This document shows, piece by piece, positions 47,325 to 60,962 of a stretch of 64,000 bases of DNA. The notes under the pieces are model-generated. The model made no database searches and had not been told where the DNA came from. It was given only the letters and a program-made list of their open reading frames with translations. Position 1 is the first letter of the stretch, and each line of letters begins with the position of its first letter. The translations under genes were made by a program, and so were the position numbers. The DNA is from Saururus chinensis. Taxonomy: Eukaryota; Streptophyta; Magnoliopsida; Piperales; Saururaceae. Location: NCBI GenBank assembly GCA_035235625.1, contig CP141150.1, positions 11,904,001 to 11,968,000 on the forward strand, in the 5' to 3' direction.

Positions 47325-48440
47325 GCTCACAAACCTCCCAAGCTGCAGAATAGAAACCCGACATGCCAAGTTTGTTATGAAAAACTGATAAAGAGAGAAA
47401 ATCATATATCATATGTACAAAGTTTCAATATATTCTCCTTGATTCCAGTAATAGTCAGTACAGAAGTATTTATAGTGACTTCACCCCAGCAGTGTATGTA
47501 CAAATACAACAGTACAAATGCCTATCAAAGGAAAATTACACCTTATGCCACCATATAAAGAGAAGAAAATTTAGTCTAAAAAAAGGTTAATTTGGAACAT
47601 AAAAAATATAAATAAAAGAAACAAACACTATGCACAAAGTATTAAAAATCACATCATGACCCATAAACCAAATTGCTCATAAAACCACATCATGACCCAT
47701 CTGCCTCCTCTCTTTAACTATCTAAAGGTCATTGCCAGTAACTACAACTAACACAAACAAACACTAAGTATTTGATAAAGCTGTTATACAAATATACGAG
47801 TCTTAGCAACACATTTAACAAAATCATAATCCCTAATTCCTTTCATGACGGAATCCACTCCTAACATCTACATGCTAATATGAAGCAGTGGTGAAATTTG
47901 AAACTTTTTTGTTTGACAGAAAGAATGGAACTACTGAAAGGTTTCATCTTAGGAGCACGGCTTACATGATGTTCGCAGCAGAGAGATTGGACAAAAGGGA
48001 GCAGCAAAGAAAGCCACAAATGTGATCAAAAGATGAAAAGAAAGGCGACCTCGCTCGAGTGGTTGCTGCAACGGAATAGAGGAGCGACCGTGAGTCCAGC
48101 GTAATGAACGCCTTAAGGCCGTCCGTTTAGAGATCGACGGAACACAGGCCTTAGCGCCGTCGATCTTAAAAATAAACGGTCCGAAAGAACATCGATTTTT
48201 TTTCATGGGGCAGAGGGCACGAGGACCAATAAAAGTAATCCAACCGTTTTACAAGCCGGGCGAGTTTGTAAATGGAGAAAATTAATATGATCCTCGGCCT
48301 ACCCACGCGTGAAAGCAGGCATAATGTGCACCATCGGATTTTCATCTAATGGTATCCAAAATATGTATATGCAACCTAAAGTTTCATACGTGATACGCCG
48401 CATCATGCCATTACAACTGTATTCTAAGAAAATAGCCCCC
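47325..48440. other. Upstream region of the UCH37 gene
   Basis: This is the probable promoter and 5' UTR of the minus-strand UCH37 gene. The region 48290-48360 resembles the CACCATCGGATTTTCATCTA part of the GAGCCC MITE family. The minus-strand frame at 47949-48206 has no recognisable features. Confidence 0.4.
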
Positions 48441-48487
48441 ACACCATAGAAGGCAGTATCGATATAGATGACAGTATCGATGACTAT

Positions 48488-50256
48488 ATGTAACACCCCA
48501 ACCTAGAAAACCCGACCTGGACCGGGGCTTATTCGGAAAATAAAAATTAGAGTAAATAAAAGTAAATAGAAAATTAAAACCAAGACCGACCAGGAGCGAT
48601 GGATTTTGAGTGCGAGAGTCATAACGTTCTTTCCCACACTATGTAGCTTTAACGTCCTATTGTGCGTATATTTTATAACTATTTTTGATCGGGTCAATGT
48701 TATTGTATCGTTGGTTGCCTACGTATGTATTGGATACCATATTTAACGTTATTCTAATACGATCAGATCCGAACGTATTTTTGCCTAACGGTTAATACAT
48801 GCATCAGACATCACAAAATTATATATGATAAAATACGTATACTTTATATCCGAAGAGTCAAACGAAAATTTCATAAATCATCGAAGTCAACAAAAGGCAA
48901 TAAATCAACAGAGTCATACATCTCACTCTATCACAAAGCGGATCCAAACAAAATATATTTACACGTCTACCTCTATCATTGAGCCGAGACTGAACACACA
49001 CCACACATCTCGCTTTACCCCAGAGCGAGACTGAACACAAACAAGTCATATAAACACATATTATCACTACACATATTAAAAACACACGGACCATAACATA
49101 GCATACATCATAATTAGCACATGCAATTTTATAATTAAAAACGGGAGGTAAGAAACACTTACTCCCCTTATGTCCCACGAGGTAGCGGCAGTCGGGGTTG
49201 CTTGCTCCTTCTAGGTGTCTTCCCCTTCAGATCTAGAGATAGCAGATGGAGCCTTCTCTAGCTTCATCGTGTTTCTCGCCTTGCACCGGAAGACGACTGA
49301 CAAAGCTTTCTCATAACTCGGGACTCTTTACACTTTCCGTGCTCGCAAGCAGTGAACAGAACCTCCCCTACCTAGAGACATTTTTTTTCCTAACGCATCC
49401 ATGGACGACGGACAAAGCTTCCCCTTACCCGGAGACACTTTTTCCTCTACGCGTCCGTAGAAGACGGATAAAACTTCCCCTTACTCGGAAACACTTTTCT
49501 CTCTACGCGTCCATAGAAGATAGATAGAGCTTCCCCTTACCTGGAGACACTTTTCCCTCTACGCTTCCGTGGATGATGGACATAATTTCCTCTTATCCCA
49601 GATTGTTTATCCTTTATAGAGTCGCTAAATCAAAAAATGGATACTTCCATTTTATAGAACACCATCGAATTAGCTAAGAACACATTTTCAACGGAAGAAA
49701 ACAGACTCTGACTCCAGAAACTCCTCTAAAAGTTTGAACGGAAATGAGTATTTATAGGAGAATTCATGTGAGCATACGAAGAAAAAGGAAAGACGCTCGT
49801 AGACACATGTGGCACGTTCCAATTGGACTGTGCGATGTGGCGGTTCGCTCCGACGCGCACTGAACTTCGTGATCTGACGCATGGACGACCGCGATCACTC
49901 CACGCAATGTGGCGCGGCTCTGATTGCTGATGTCATCATTCATATATTTTTTATTATTTTAATCCAAATACAATTCTAACTTCAATGGTACCGATGGACT
50001 TGTATCAATGAGCCCTTTGAAACTAGGTTATTCCACACTTCTTAAGTGGGTCCCGCCCATATGGCACGCTTCCCAATGTCGTAACTTTCACTCTCAGCAT
50101 CTATTTTTTGCGTTCGTTGGTTCATTACGCTTGTTACTTCAAGCTCTATTCATATATGGGGATTACATTCCTTGAAACCCCTTAATAGTTAACTTAAAAT
50201 TATGTAATTACCCCTAACCTATCGGTTTAAGCGTAATCGAAACATGGGGTGTCACA
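48488..50256 (-). mobile_element. Solo LTR, Tekay-like (1769 bp)
   Basis: It runs from TGTAACACCCC to GGGGTGTCACA with TG...CA ends, and 5-bp flanks CTATA and CTATG. It is homologous to the LTRs at 21915 and 25409 (TTGGTTGCCTACGTATGTAT and neighbouring text in common). A minus-strand TATA-like CTATAAATACTC near 49757 agrees with minus orientation. No internal region adjoins it, so it is a recombination product. Confidence 0.85.
49362..49590. repeat. Four tandem repeats of about 57 bp in the solo LTR
   Basis: Units carry CTTCCCCTTACC.GGAGACAC, then TTTTCCCTCTACGCGTCC and a TAGAAGACGGATA-like tail. The four starts are near 49362, 49420, 49477 and 49533. Confidence 0.85.
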
Positions 50257-51062
50257 CTATGGATATGGGTACGCACCGGTAATATGTTTGGTACATGCCA
50301 AAATAATCGTAAACCCTTTGATACACGTAAAAAATATTATAACTAATAATATATTATTAGAATATTTCATTCAAAGCATAATAAGACCATAGAATGCCAT
50401 ATTAACTCATATGAGTGCTCCAAAATTAATTCATTTTAGAACCATGCTCCATAATATATCATTAAAAAATATGGTACAAAGGGAATATTACTTCCTCCGT
50501 CCTGTACAAATTATTATTCCCTTTGTACCATATTATGTTATATGAAATTAATTTATTTTGAAACTAAATAAGATATTTAATATGAATCACATAAATATTA
50601 TGAAGAAATTTATATGTTAGATGTTTAAGTAAATACATAATTATAGAAAATTATATTTAAAAAAATTATGTAAATTGTATGGACCCACCTGTATTGATCT
50701 TATATAATTTTTTACAAAATATTTTTAATATAATAAGAACATTGTCATCTTTAAACTTTGAAGAGGTTGAAATTGAATGGTATTTTTGTTTTTAAGAAAA
50801 AAAATTAAAATAATTTTTTTTTGAAATTTAGAAAATAAATAATTAAGTATCGATATGTATCGGGTGTATTGATACGATATAGCCGATACGTATCATGGAT
50901 TCATGTGGGGGGGCGTATTGCCCCCAGTATCGTATCGGTATCGACCGATATACCCCCGTATTGGTCGATATGGCTTTCCATGCCTCACACAATCAACAAC
51001 TCTAATGACAATGTGGCTTGACCATTTATTAAACTTAATGTCAATTATCATAATTTAAGAAG

Positions 51063-51230
51063 CATTTTTTATGCTTCACTATAATAATGAGCCTAGCGCA
51101 AAGAATGCACAAGAACCGTTTATCTATTAAATTAAACCCGTTAATGGTACTTGTGCTAATATACGTTAATATGTATGCCATCAACCTCAAATATTAAGGG
51201 CTCACATGTATTGCTTGTCACTACCTAGAT
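51063..51230. repeat. Foldback MITE family copy 3
   Basis: TTATGCTTCACTATAATAAT, GAGCCTAGCGCAAAGAATGC and CATCAACCTCAAATATTAAG are recognisable against 55236-55457. It is degenerate. Confidence 0.55.
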
Positions 51231-51239
51231 TTTTAAAAG

Positions 51240-54200
51240 TATTTTTAAATAGCACGAACGATAAGTTGCGATAATTTTTTTTTTCTAAAATACAAAACAA
51301 GCCCTTCGATTAAATATTTTGGTCATGATAACTGAGGTTGACAAATACGGATATTAAATCATATGATATTATTTAACATCTGAAAATTTATAAAGAATAG
51401 CTCATCCATCTAAGTACAAGTCCATCATCCGTCTGAAAATAAACAACTAAGTTGACTCTCATGCTAGTGAAACACTTACGTACCAGAGTTGCAGAAACAC
51501 AGAAACTTATCTTGTGCTCGCCTGTCTTGGTCTCACTTGTCGTCGCCTGAGAATTTGCTGCCAACCTAACGAAACAACCACAACAACAATGGAATCTCTC
51601 TGCCTTCAGGAGAAGAGCTTCCAAAGGACAAAAAAAATTGGTAATGTTTTTCGGATCAGGCCAACATCACCCAATGTTAGTTGCCTATGTACTCATCAGA
51701 CCAACATTTCCAATGTTTCCAACAAGATCGGATCCATACGTAGTTCTACCTAGAAACTACTCTATCTTAAGAAGCATAGCATCACACATGCAATGCTTAG
51801 GTATTTTCAATCAACCTACATTTTAGTAAGTCATTTAACTGTTCTACTTGTCTAATTAATAAGCAATATCAAACAATCTTATTAATTATTTCACAACCCT
51901 TGTTCAATAATTAATACCATCAAATCTGTATTCACTAAGAGATAACTCGCCCCTCGAGAAATCTCCAGACAAAGGACTCCAACCTAGGAGTAGACTGCTT
52001 AACAGCAGCTTGACCCAAATCCTCAGGGCTCTCAAAAGCCTACTACGAATATGGAGAAGAGAATCACAAATGTGCTCATGGACACAGATTGGCAAGAAAC
52101 CCAAGTCTTCCATGATGCTCATGTAACTCCGCTTTTCGTACGCACTATATGGTCCTGGGAAGACCTGCGGGAGACCCACTGTAAAGACCCTCTAGTTAAT
52201 ACCCAAATCATCATGGCGATTAAGAAGCATATCACAATCTCTACCATCCCAACTCTTGGAGAAAATGTCTTATAAAACATTACTAATGTATCTATAGAAG
52301 CCTTAGGTCTTTATGACCATTGACTCCCCCAAACATCTGAAACTTATATTAGATTATTTCCATCCAGCTAAGTATCTGCTCAACCATTTGGGTCCTCTTC
52401 ACCTTGTGAATCGGCCCAATAAATAGCTCATCCACTGAGCTATGACTCAGAGAACATCCTATAACCACCCTCGTTTAATTAACAAAGGTAAAATTCTATG
52501 TCAGGGCCCCGTTCACTCCATGAACTGGTCTCAACCCTAAATAGGGTATTTTAGTCATTATCTTGATTAGGTGTTCTCCCCCCAATCCAACGACAACCAA
52601 AATCTCTTGATTAGTCTTTTTAACCTTAAGTTACTAATATAACTTAACACAACAATAATAAATGCAAGCATCGAAATAATCAACATATATAATATGTAGT
52701 CACCGAAGTGCATAAATAATAAACGAAGGTATGTTGCACTCATTTGCAGGGCTATGGATTAGCGAATTCAGGCCCGATAATGTAGATAACTCTAACGTGT
52801 CACACGAGTTATGTATTTAATACTTTAGTTGATTGATGTACATGGTTGCAGACACGTGTAATACACTGCCTTACACCGTAAAAATTAGGGTTTTTTCCCT
52901 TATTTCCCATGACCCTATGACCTGACAAGGTCTTCTTGTTACTTACTGGTCACACCCCTTCCTTTTTTAAGCCATTTATAGGGTACCCTAACTCTTAAAT
53001 AACTAGGTTATCTGTTTCAACAGAAATAGAAAATATTGCCCATAAGGGCATTAGGGTAATTTTACCACCTACCCTCCCTTGGGTCATTCTGGTCATTTTA
53101 TTGCTCCTCTATTTATATAAGTCATTGACCTCTCACAAGGCTCCACTCTCAAACTAATTCACGCTTCCATTCACACAAATGTGGGTGGGTCAACTTAAAG
53201 GGGTATTTTTATCATTTGGTTTAAGGCCTTATTGATATCCACTGGGTCCAAAATTGAATTTAAGAGTACTACTAGAATTCATAGACTCTGTGTAATTTTC
53301 TTGGCGTGTTACAGGGTCATGAACCCCTTAAACCGACCCAGGTTGACTTAACGATTTACGATAAACCTTAAGGGAAAAAGGCCCAATTAACCACTCACTG
53401 GGATTTTCTCTCACTATGAAGTTTGGCCTAGATTTAGTTTACCTATTAACTATTAAACTCTCACTGAGAATTTTCTCAATTTTTAAGATCACTCATAGAC
53501 CACTGAACCAGAGCCTCGAACTCGGGTAAGTTAATATTTTAGGACAATTTAACTATCAGGGGTAAAAGGGTTATTTTACAGTCTCTGGGATTTTCCCCCT
53601 AGCTGAAACTTGGTCAAAATACTCCCACATCTCTCAAGGTGTAATATTAATTTTCTAAGACTTTTTTGACATTTTTATCCTCATGAACCGGACCCGGTTC
53701 AACCCTTCTTCTATTTTTTTTAACTCGGGCCGAACGGATTGGGTCACCCGGCCCGGCCCAGACTGACCCGATGCAAAAACCCGACGACCCATAGCGGGTC
53801 GTCCCCTTCGTAGATGGCCAGAGGCTGATTGGCCTCTGGCAGCGCCGCCCCAGGCCGCCACTGTGCGGCGAGGGCTAGGCAAAATCGGATCGCCGACTGG
53901 CGGCGATTCCTACCAGACCAGCCCCGTCACCACCCGGTGGCCGGCCAGAACACAAAGGGGCTTTCTTTTTTTTCTTTGTTTTTCTTTGATCGACTGATCG
54001 GTGTGGCGGCCAGCCTCCACGGCCGGGGAAATGCCCTAGACTGGCCGAATCACCGGGATCTGGTGATTCTGGGGGCCCAGGTTCAGCAGCCTGCCCCTGG
54101 CCACCTCTGTACTAACGATAGCCGGAATTCTCTACTCCTTTTTATTTTTTTAACGACCTGGTACCCTGCATAGTAGCAGTCGAATCCGCCGCCGTCAAGG

Positions 54201-54870
54201 CCAGGCCACCACTATTCTGGCGACCGGAAAATCAATTATTGTTCGCAAAATTACGTGAACAGTAATTGCAAAGATCAATATAAATTTCATTAAAATTAAT
54301 TAACAACTTCTCCATCAGCCAATTTGAAATCTTACCTCTAAGATCGAGTTATCGTTGATCGATCCACCGCCGTGAACGCTTCACCGAGGTCTCGCCGAAA
54401 AATTCCATCATTGCTTCTTCCCCCTTCCCTTTACTGTCAAAAGCTCCTCCTAAGAGCCCTAATTATGTGTTTTTATAGGCATGAGATTAGGGCTCTTAAT
54501 CCCTAAGGAATTGGGCCAAAATCTCCTCAATTCAGCAACCAAATTGGACCCCAAAAACACAATTTCGAAATACTAATTGATCAGGCCTGTATAGTGACTT
54601 AAACAGACAATTCGTGCATCTAATTTGGGTAAACAGGCCCTACACGATATGTTCAACTTCGAACGATCGTATCTCTCTCATCCGAACTCCGATTCGCGCG
54701 TTCTTGGTGGCGTTTCGAAGCTCTTTCTGTTAAATTGTCATCCATATAGGTTTCAAAGATAATTCAAAGTATTTAATAAGTTATTCCAACGAGAAGGTCA
54801 AGGTGTCCAACGCCCTAATTTCCTGTGATCAACTTCAAGAATTTAGAAAATTCTCTGATGTTACATTGCT
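51240..54870 (-). mobile_element. Decayed LTR-retrotransposon sequence
   Basis: 51640-51790 contains CCAACATCACCCAATGTTAG, TTGCCTATGTACTCATCAGA and GATCGGATCCATACGTAGTT, diverged from the Tekay-like LTR at 22100-22260 or 25610-25720. A GC-rich stretch (53690-54080) and a minus-strand TATA-like CCTATAAAAACACATAATTA near 54470 fit an LTR promoter region. There are no gag-pol domains. Limits are approximate and more than one element may be present. Confidence 0.5.
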
Positions 54871-54879
54871 TACATTGGG

Positions 54880-55150
54880 CTCATTGTGAGAGGGGAGAAT
54901 AAAAAATTCTTTTATAATTCAATGGGGAGTATTTTTAATACTCCCCGCTGACAGTAAACTGAGTATAAGGAATGCATGAAAACCCTTGATCTTTGAGATC
55001 AACAGTGCACATGCTAGTGTACATGGCATCAATGATATTGACACTATCATGTGCTAGTATGTGTGTTGTCACTCTCATGGATGAAGGGCTCCCATGCGTT
55101 CTTGATTTTGGCCACATTATCACTAAAGAGCATAGCTTCCAATTCAATGG
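54880..55150. repeat. Foldback MITE family copy 4
   Basis: TTGGGCTCATTGTGAGAGGG, CTTGATCTTTGAGATCAACA, GTGCACATGCTAGTGTAC and GGGCTCCCATGCGTTCTTGA are shared with the 55236-55457 copy in both arms. Confidence 0.65.
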
Positions 55151-55235
55151 TGCTTATATTTACGAGTGTGCGGGTGGGTTAAAAACTCATTTGTTGTTTG
55201 TATTACATGTTACACAATTGAGTCTTCTTGTACGA

Positions 55236-55457
55236 GGAAGAGTTTTTCATGCTCCCCTTTGACAATGAACTTGGCATAAGCTATGCATGGGAGTCATTCA
55301 TCAACAAGATCAATGACGCATACGTTAGTGCACTTTATCATCAATGATACTCACACTACATGCTCTGGCATGTGCGTCGTCGATCTTAAATATCAATGGC
55401 TCTCAGGCATAGCTTATGTTGGGCTCATTATTAGAGGGGAGCATGAAAAAATCTTCC
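55236..55457. mobile_element. Foldback MITE family, complete copy (222 bp), 9-bp target duplication
   Basis: Long inverted arms of about 100 bp start GGAAGAGTTTTTCATGCTCC and (complement) GGAAGATTTTTTCATGCTCC. The flanks are CTTGTACGA (55227-55235) and CTTGTAGGA (55458-55466), 8 of 9 identical, a size typical of Mutator-like elements. Confidence 0.85.
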
Positions 55458-55499
55458 CTTGTAGGACGACCACAAGAGAATAGAAGATAGGGACCATAC

Positions 55500-57360
55500 G
55501 TTGGGGGTTCAATAAGAGGACTTAGGTTTGGAGCCTTATGGGGGATTATCAGATAGTAAGAGTGCAACATAATTATACAAGCATAATGTACATATTATGA
55601 AGTGGAAAGTAAGAATAATAAGTGGGGTATAAGTAAGAGGATAATAACCGAGGTTGGCTCTAAGGAGCTTAGTTTGATGACATTTGAGTAAGATGTTTTG
55701 GCCATATGGAAGATGGCGGAGATTGTAAGAATATGTTCATGGTGAGTTGTGATTATGAGTTTGATAAGTTAAGTGAAGTCTACTGCCCTAACAAACTAGG
55801 GTTTCAAAAAGGGTTCAGCTTCAGATTGATCAGTGGAAGATTGAAGAACTTTATTGCATAATTGTACCTAGATAAATTACTTAATTTAAACTTGAATTAT
55901 ACGAAAAGCTAATATCATAGTGTTGTGAGTTTGAGACCTGAGGGTCTTGATATATTAAGTTCTGTGTTTGAGCTAATTGATAATGAGTCAACTGAGCATT
56001 TTTCATGTCTTGTCATGATGTTTATCTTGCAGGATGTTGTTTGTGTGCAGTATCTAAGTCTAGACGTTTGATGCTCTATTGTGAACATTATATATTTTTG
56101 CCCTTAGTTGGCACTATATGATTATTCTCAAGAGTGGCAATGCATGGCCCCTAAAGTATGAGCATTTGCACTCTCATGTAAGTAGTATCATGGAACTGCT
56201 CTTACCTATTTGATCTTGTGCCCCATGAGCATAGGTGTGTCGGACATTCGAAAAGTCTATGGCCTATAGTCACTCCCTGAAGGTTAAGGTGATGCCAAGT
56301 GGCATTCTTTTCCATTTCAATGCTAAAGTTTATTAATTGTAATGAGCTTTAGTGGTCGATAGTATGTGTACGATTGTATGAATATGTATGTTTATGAGCA
56401 AATTTGTAAGATTTTGAGGAAGACTCTAAGTGTAAGATTTTGAATAAGACTGTAAAAGCATGTTCTGAGTAAGATTGTAAGAGTAAGTTTTTGAGTAAGA
56501 CTGTAAGCGTATGTTTTTTAGCAAGACTGTAAGCATATGTTTCTGAGCAAGACTATAAGAGTAAAAATTTGAGTAAGATAGTACGAGTAAGACTGTAAAA
56601 ATGTTTTGAGTAAGACTATAAGTTAAAGATTATATAAGTAAGACTGTAAGTGTAAGAAAGGTAAGATTGTATATGTATGTGTATATACAAAATTGTTATA
56701 TTATGCGACTTTGTTATGATTTTTGTGCTTTATGCTTCATGTTTGAGTTGCATTAATGCATCTATGTATGGCCATACAGATTCACTATTTAGAACTCCCC
56801 TATGAAAATATTCATTTTCCTATTGAGTATGAAAGTATTCATTTTCCCTATTTTTTCAAACCTAATGTTCAGGAGGCTTTTGCAAGTTTGTGACAAAGAG
56901 TTGAAGATAGGCACTTGTTTCCATGGGTGGAGCGTTTTTCCATTGGCTCAAGTATACCCTTAACTCACTACGTACAAGTCTTTATTATTTGTGCCACAAT
57001 TTAATATATTAGGTGAGATGAAAATTGAGATGTTTATACTTTCTGGACTTGTAATTTAGAGTAGACTATGGACTGTTTATGGGACATGTACTCAGGGATA
57101 CCTCGAAGAAATTTATATTTAAAGCCTATGATCATAGTAATTTGTTTTGTACAAATTTTTTTGAGTAATGTCTGAGGATGTTTCGTTTGGTCATGTGATG
57201 TGTGATTGGAAATTTATATGGGAAAAATAAATGTGAGATATTTTAAATTATAAAACTGCTTTCACGGGTTTTGTATTTGTCATTTTTCTTGATTTACAGC
57301 AGTTATATTGCAAAAATGTAAAATTTTAAGAAAATATGTTGAAATTTTTTGGGCGTTACA
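55500..57360 (+). mobile_element. LTR-like sequence ending GGGCGTTACA
   Basis: The segment ends TTTTTTGGGCGTTACA (57345-57360), the usual 3' end of plant Tekay/Del-type LTRs. It contains phrases such as GGTGATGCCAAGTGGCATTC and a short tandem array. The 5' boundary is not found and no coding domain is present. Confidence 0.5.
56400..56680. repeat. Tandem array of GAGTAAGACTGTAAG units
   Basis: About eight to ten imperfect units of 25-32 bp with the core GAGTAAGACTGTAAGAGTA, interspersed with TATGTTT. They lie within the LTR-like region. Confidence 0.85.
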
Positions 57361-59677
57361 CTTACCCATTCAAACAAAAAACTATTGAAAATTTTGACAT
57401 GTGTAGTTACTACTATGCCAATTAGCTTGTTATCATATGTGCTAAAAAAACCTACAAAAAGTTGACTAACACTAAATCAACTAGATTCAAACCCATCAAA
57501 TGAACCCTTGAGTAGATTCAATTACACGCTTAACCAAAAACCCCAATTAACCCGCTTAGCCAGAATGCACGCACATTCCCCTTGTATATATAGTTTTGTT
57601 AAAAAAATTATAAGAAATTATATTATTAAGTCAAGTTCCAAGAGTGATGATAGATGTTTGCATACTAATCCAAATACAAATGTAGTAGGAATTGTGAATC
57701 CAAATCTCATGGACAAATATTAGGCCATATATAGGTTAATCCTACATAAAAGTCTTAATTGATTAGGATTTTATCTTATAAATTCTTTTCTTCTTTCCTC
57801 TCTTAGTCTTGTAATAAACTTCACTTAAGGTAATCTCTTCTCCACATACATAAAATTATAAGGTCAATACTAACTAAGATACACTCAATAGGCAATTGCA
57901 AATTCAAAATCTCATATGTTAAATATTAGGTCATAGGCTGGAAAAGACATTAGTGTCGAAGAACTTTGCATGCTATTCATTTTATGACCCTTTTTATGGT
58001 AAATCTTATTTGATAGAATTTGTTAAGAGTTTTTCAATGGTGTAAAAATTTTGTTAATCCAAACATGTGTAGTATAGGCAAAAATATAAAAAAATATTAT
58101 CCAAAAGTGTGTTACATGTGTGGGACCCAAACATGTCATTTTGATCTTATTTGATTGAGTTTATCGAGAACTTTTAAACGCTATTAAGAATGCTTGAATC
58201 TGAGTTCAGGAGTGAAATATATAACCTTACAAAGTTAAAATTAACAAACTTGAAAAACAAGGCCAATGTTGTATTACATACTAACTAGTATTAGGTTGAC
58301 ATGTGGTAGTCGTCTAAAAGAATCTAAGTATATAATATTTATTAAAATATCTTAAAATTATACATGAATTTAAACTTGTATTTCAAAGGTACAAAGATAC
58401 AAAATAAGGGTAAAATAGAAATTAAAGGTAAAAGATATGGGTTATAATAGCCCGAACTTAAAAATTATATTGTTATTCAATTTGCTTTATATAGTAGTAT
58501 GATTACAATACACACGACTCTTTTTACTTCTTTCCCTTGCACAAATTTTGGATGTGAGTTCACCTCTTCCATGTTCCATCAAACATTTACCTCTTCTATT
58601 TCAAGGCTCCTTTTCCTCCCACACACCACTGAACCACAATTTAATAAATCATTTAATGAAGTAATGCTACAACCACTTGCAGCCGGTGACACTCACATAG
58701 ATGGATTGAACCCTATGTGGGTCAATTATAAGGCCAATTTTAGTGTACCATGTTAAGCTCTATGTACCTTGCTAAGACCTTATGTACTATGGTCATGAAC
58801 TTTGTCATGGAGCCGGAAAAAAAATTTCATTCTTTATTTTATAAAAAAAATGAGTACTACATACAGTCCTAACATATATTCCATTCCTCTAATAATAGCA
58901 TGTGGAATTCTAGCATTTGCCTTCTTCCTCTCTCCATTCGTCTAATTACCACCTTCACTATAATAAAAAAAATTACCACCTCCACCAGCATGCTGAACCA
59001 TGTGGTCCATGTCCAAGAACCAATGCTTGCATGAATTGTCATTAATACACTAAATATATAATTGCTCCGGATCTTTCTTTAATCGACTGCAGGGCATAAT
59101 TAATTAAAGAATGGTTGCTCCTTATTCGTGCAGTTGAATGGAACATCCCAAGGTGTCATCCAATGTGCATGGCTTAATGGCTACCAACATAGTATCAAAT
59201 TAGGTCACCGGATTATGTATACGGCTATTCTTTGCATGTCACTCAACGTGCATGTCTACCAACACATCTGATTAGGTCACCGATTGTGTATTAGCTCTTT
59301 ACTTGAAGGTAATGCTATAAATTGAACTCATCAACCACAATAGTCATCCTGACCCAATGACTACTTGTTGGAAGGGCTGATGGCTAAACATTCTATGTTG
59401 TAGATGTGCTCGGTAATACTCATCTATTTTTTATTTTAGTTTATATTATGTTGGACAACATCTATGCAGTGTAGTTTCAATGGTTTTAAGAGCTTTGATG
59501 GGTAGGCCGTAGGCATCATGAAATTATATTGCTTTATTTAGTTTTTCATTTTAGCAGTCAAGCATATTTTGATAGATTTCGGTAGATCCAATTTCTAAAG
59601 TTTCGATGGGTTCAATGTTGTGTCATTTTTGCCTTTTGATCATATGCTATTAATGTGGGACGAAGTCTTTCTACATA
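57361..59677. other. AT-rich intergenic, no gene recognised
   Basis: Open frames at 57508-57723 and 58499-58756 have no family features or splice context that I can defend. Confidence 0.4.
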
Positions 59678-60041
59678 TGTGAAACAACCCATATTTTTTA
59701 AAAGCTTAAGGTATTAGATAACGGGTTATTATAATCCTTATATTATAACTTAATTCAACAGTCCATATTTACGCATGCAAGCATGCATCCATTAAAGTCT
59801 TGCACAAGGATATTAAAGAGGAGAGAGAAGAAAAATAAACTAAGACTTTGGGGAAAATGTGCCCAAGAACACAAATGAGGTAAAATGTGTTTTGCAACAT
59901 AAAATGGGGGAAAATTGCTCCCCACGAGATTCATACCAAAGACTTTGGCTCCGAGACAATGTGAAATGACCAATGTTTTCTAATAACTTAAATTGTTAGG
60001 TAATTGGTTATTTTAATTCTTATTCTATAATTAACTCAACA
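59678..60041 (-). mobile_element. TRIM-like mini-retroelement (364 bp)
   Basis: Two direct repeats of about 83 bp (59678-59760 and 59960-60041) both run TGTGAAA... to ...CTCAACA or ...TTCAACA, with TG...CA ends. Between them are about 200 bp with, next to the right repeat, minus-strand TGTCTCGGAGCC, a degenerate match to the TGGTATCAGAGC PBS. No coding. No target duplication is visible. Confidence 0.6.
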
Positions 60042-60324
60042 GAAAAGCATGGACATTGTTGAGTGTACTTGTGTTGCTTTTCATAATTGGTTATGACAGT
60101 TTAAGCATGTTTTGATAGGAACTATAGATTATTTTTCAATAATTTTGACGGGTTTCACGCTCTAATGGACTGTTTTATGCAATTGTCATTTTGGGTAAAT
60201 GTATGATTCTCATTACTATGCACCTGGTGATCGAACTTGCTCAAATGATGGGTAGGTGGGTTTGAATCACCAGCAGCTGCTCCTAATTTGCGCACACCGT
60301 TGGATCACCATCTAACACCATGTG

Positions 60325-60421
<97 letters not shown>

Positions 60422-60854
60422 GTTCATTAGCTTATGGTAAATTAAAAGTCACATTGTTTCAAGCTCTGTGGGATGTAGGCATGATTCCATGGATTTCAAT
60501 CAATTTTTACAACCCTCCCGCGGCCGCTTAACTTAATTTAGTTATAAAAACCTTTAAAGCAACTTAGAAAATTAAACTGTGACTCGGCCACCATTCCATG
60601 TCGGTGGTATGCAAATGGAGTATACAATTGTTTAATCTTTCACAAAATTGACGGATTTAGACAACATAATCATTTATTAATAGAACTTGCTTTGGTCACT
60701 TCCTTCAAATGAAAATGCGAACACTAAGTTGATTTGCATTTCGGTAGTCTTATAACCTATGCTAATGGTGTGAAGATGTCAAGTACAAAGTACTATTGAG
60801 ATCTGAATTGTTGCATGCTGCGATCCTACCCGATATTTAAGAAAAAACCAACAG
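60042..60854. other. Intergenic with a (TA)n run
   Basis: A TA microsatellite of about 45 repeats lies at 60328-60417, directly after a CCGTTGGATCACCATCTAAC repeat fragment similar to other TA-associated repeats in the window. Nothing else is recognised. Confidence 0.6.
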
Positions 60855-60962
60855 GAAGGGTTCAAAGCTGTTCCATGCCTTGCAACTTCAGTGAGTTGCA
60901 TGTTTTGGCTGTTTTATGGGCTTTCTATTCTCCACCTCTACAGTATCCTGGTGGTCACCATT
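60855..60962 (+). pseudogene. SWEET sugar transporter exon fragment, plus strand
   Basis: It encodes EGFKAVPCLATSVSCMFWLF then YGLSILHLYSILVVTI. This is the segment of a SWEET (MtN3/saliva) protein covering the loop before TM2 and TM2 of the first three-helix bundle. It is preceded by CAACAG, which could be the old splice acceptor. There are no neighbouring exons. It sits tail to tail with the next feature. Confidence 0.75.

Larger units (their letters stand above)
48446..50983. mobile_element. Second GTATCGATAC TIR element, split by a solo LTR
   Basis: 48446-48482 aligns with the left end of 42658-43527, and 50262-50983 aligns with the remainder (GGATATGGGTACGCACCGG onward, same AT-rich interior, same CCCCCGTAT-type right end). 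CACAC flanks both sides loosely. The solo LTR sits at the junction, giving a clear nesting order. Confidence 0.8.

Noticed and set aside
47949..48206. Minus-strand 85-residue frame upstream of UCH37 as an extra 5' exon
   Set aside because: UCH37 already starts with the conserved MSWCTIES at 47324; no splice link or homology supports an extension.
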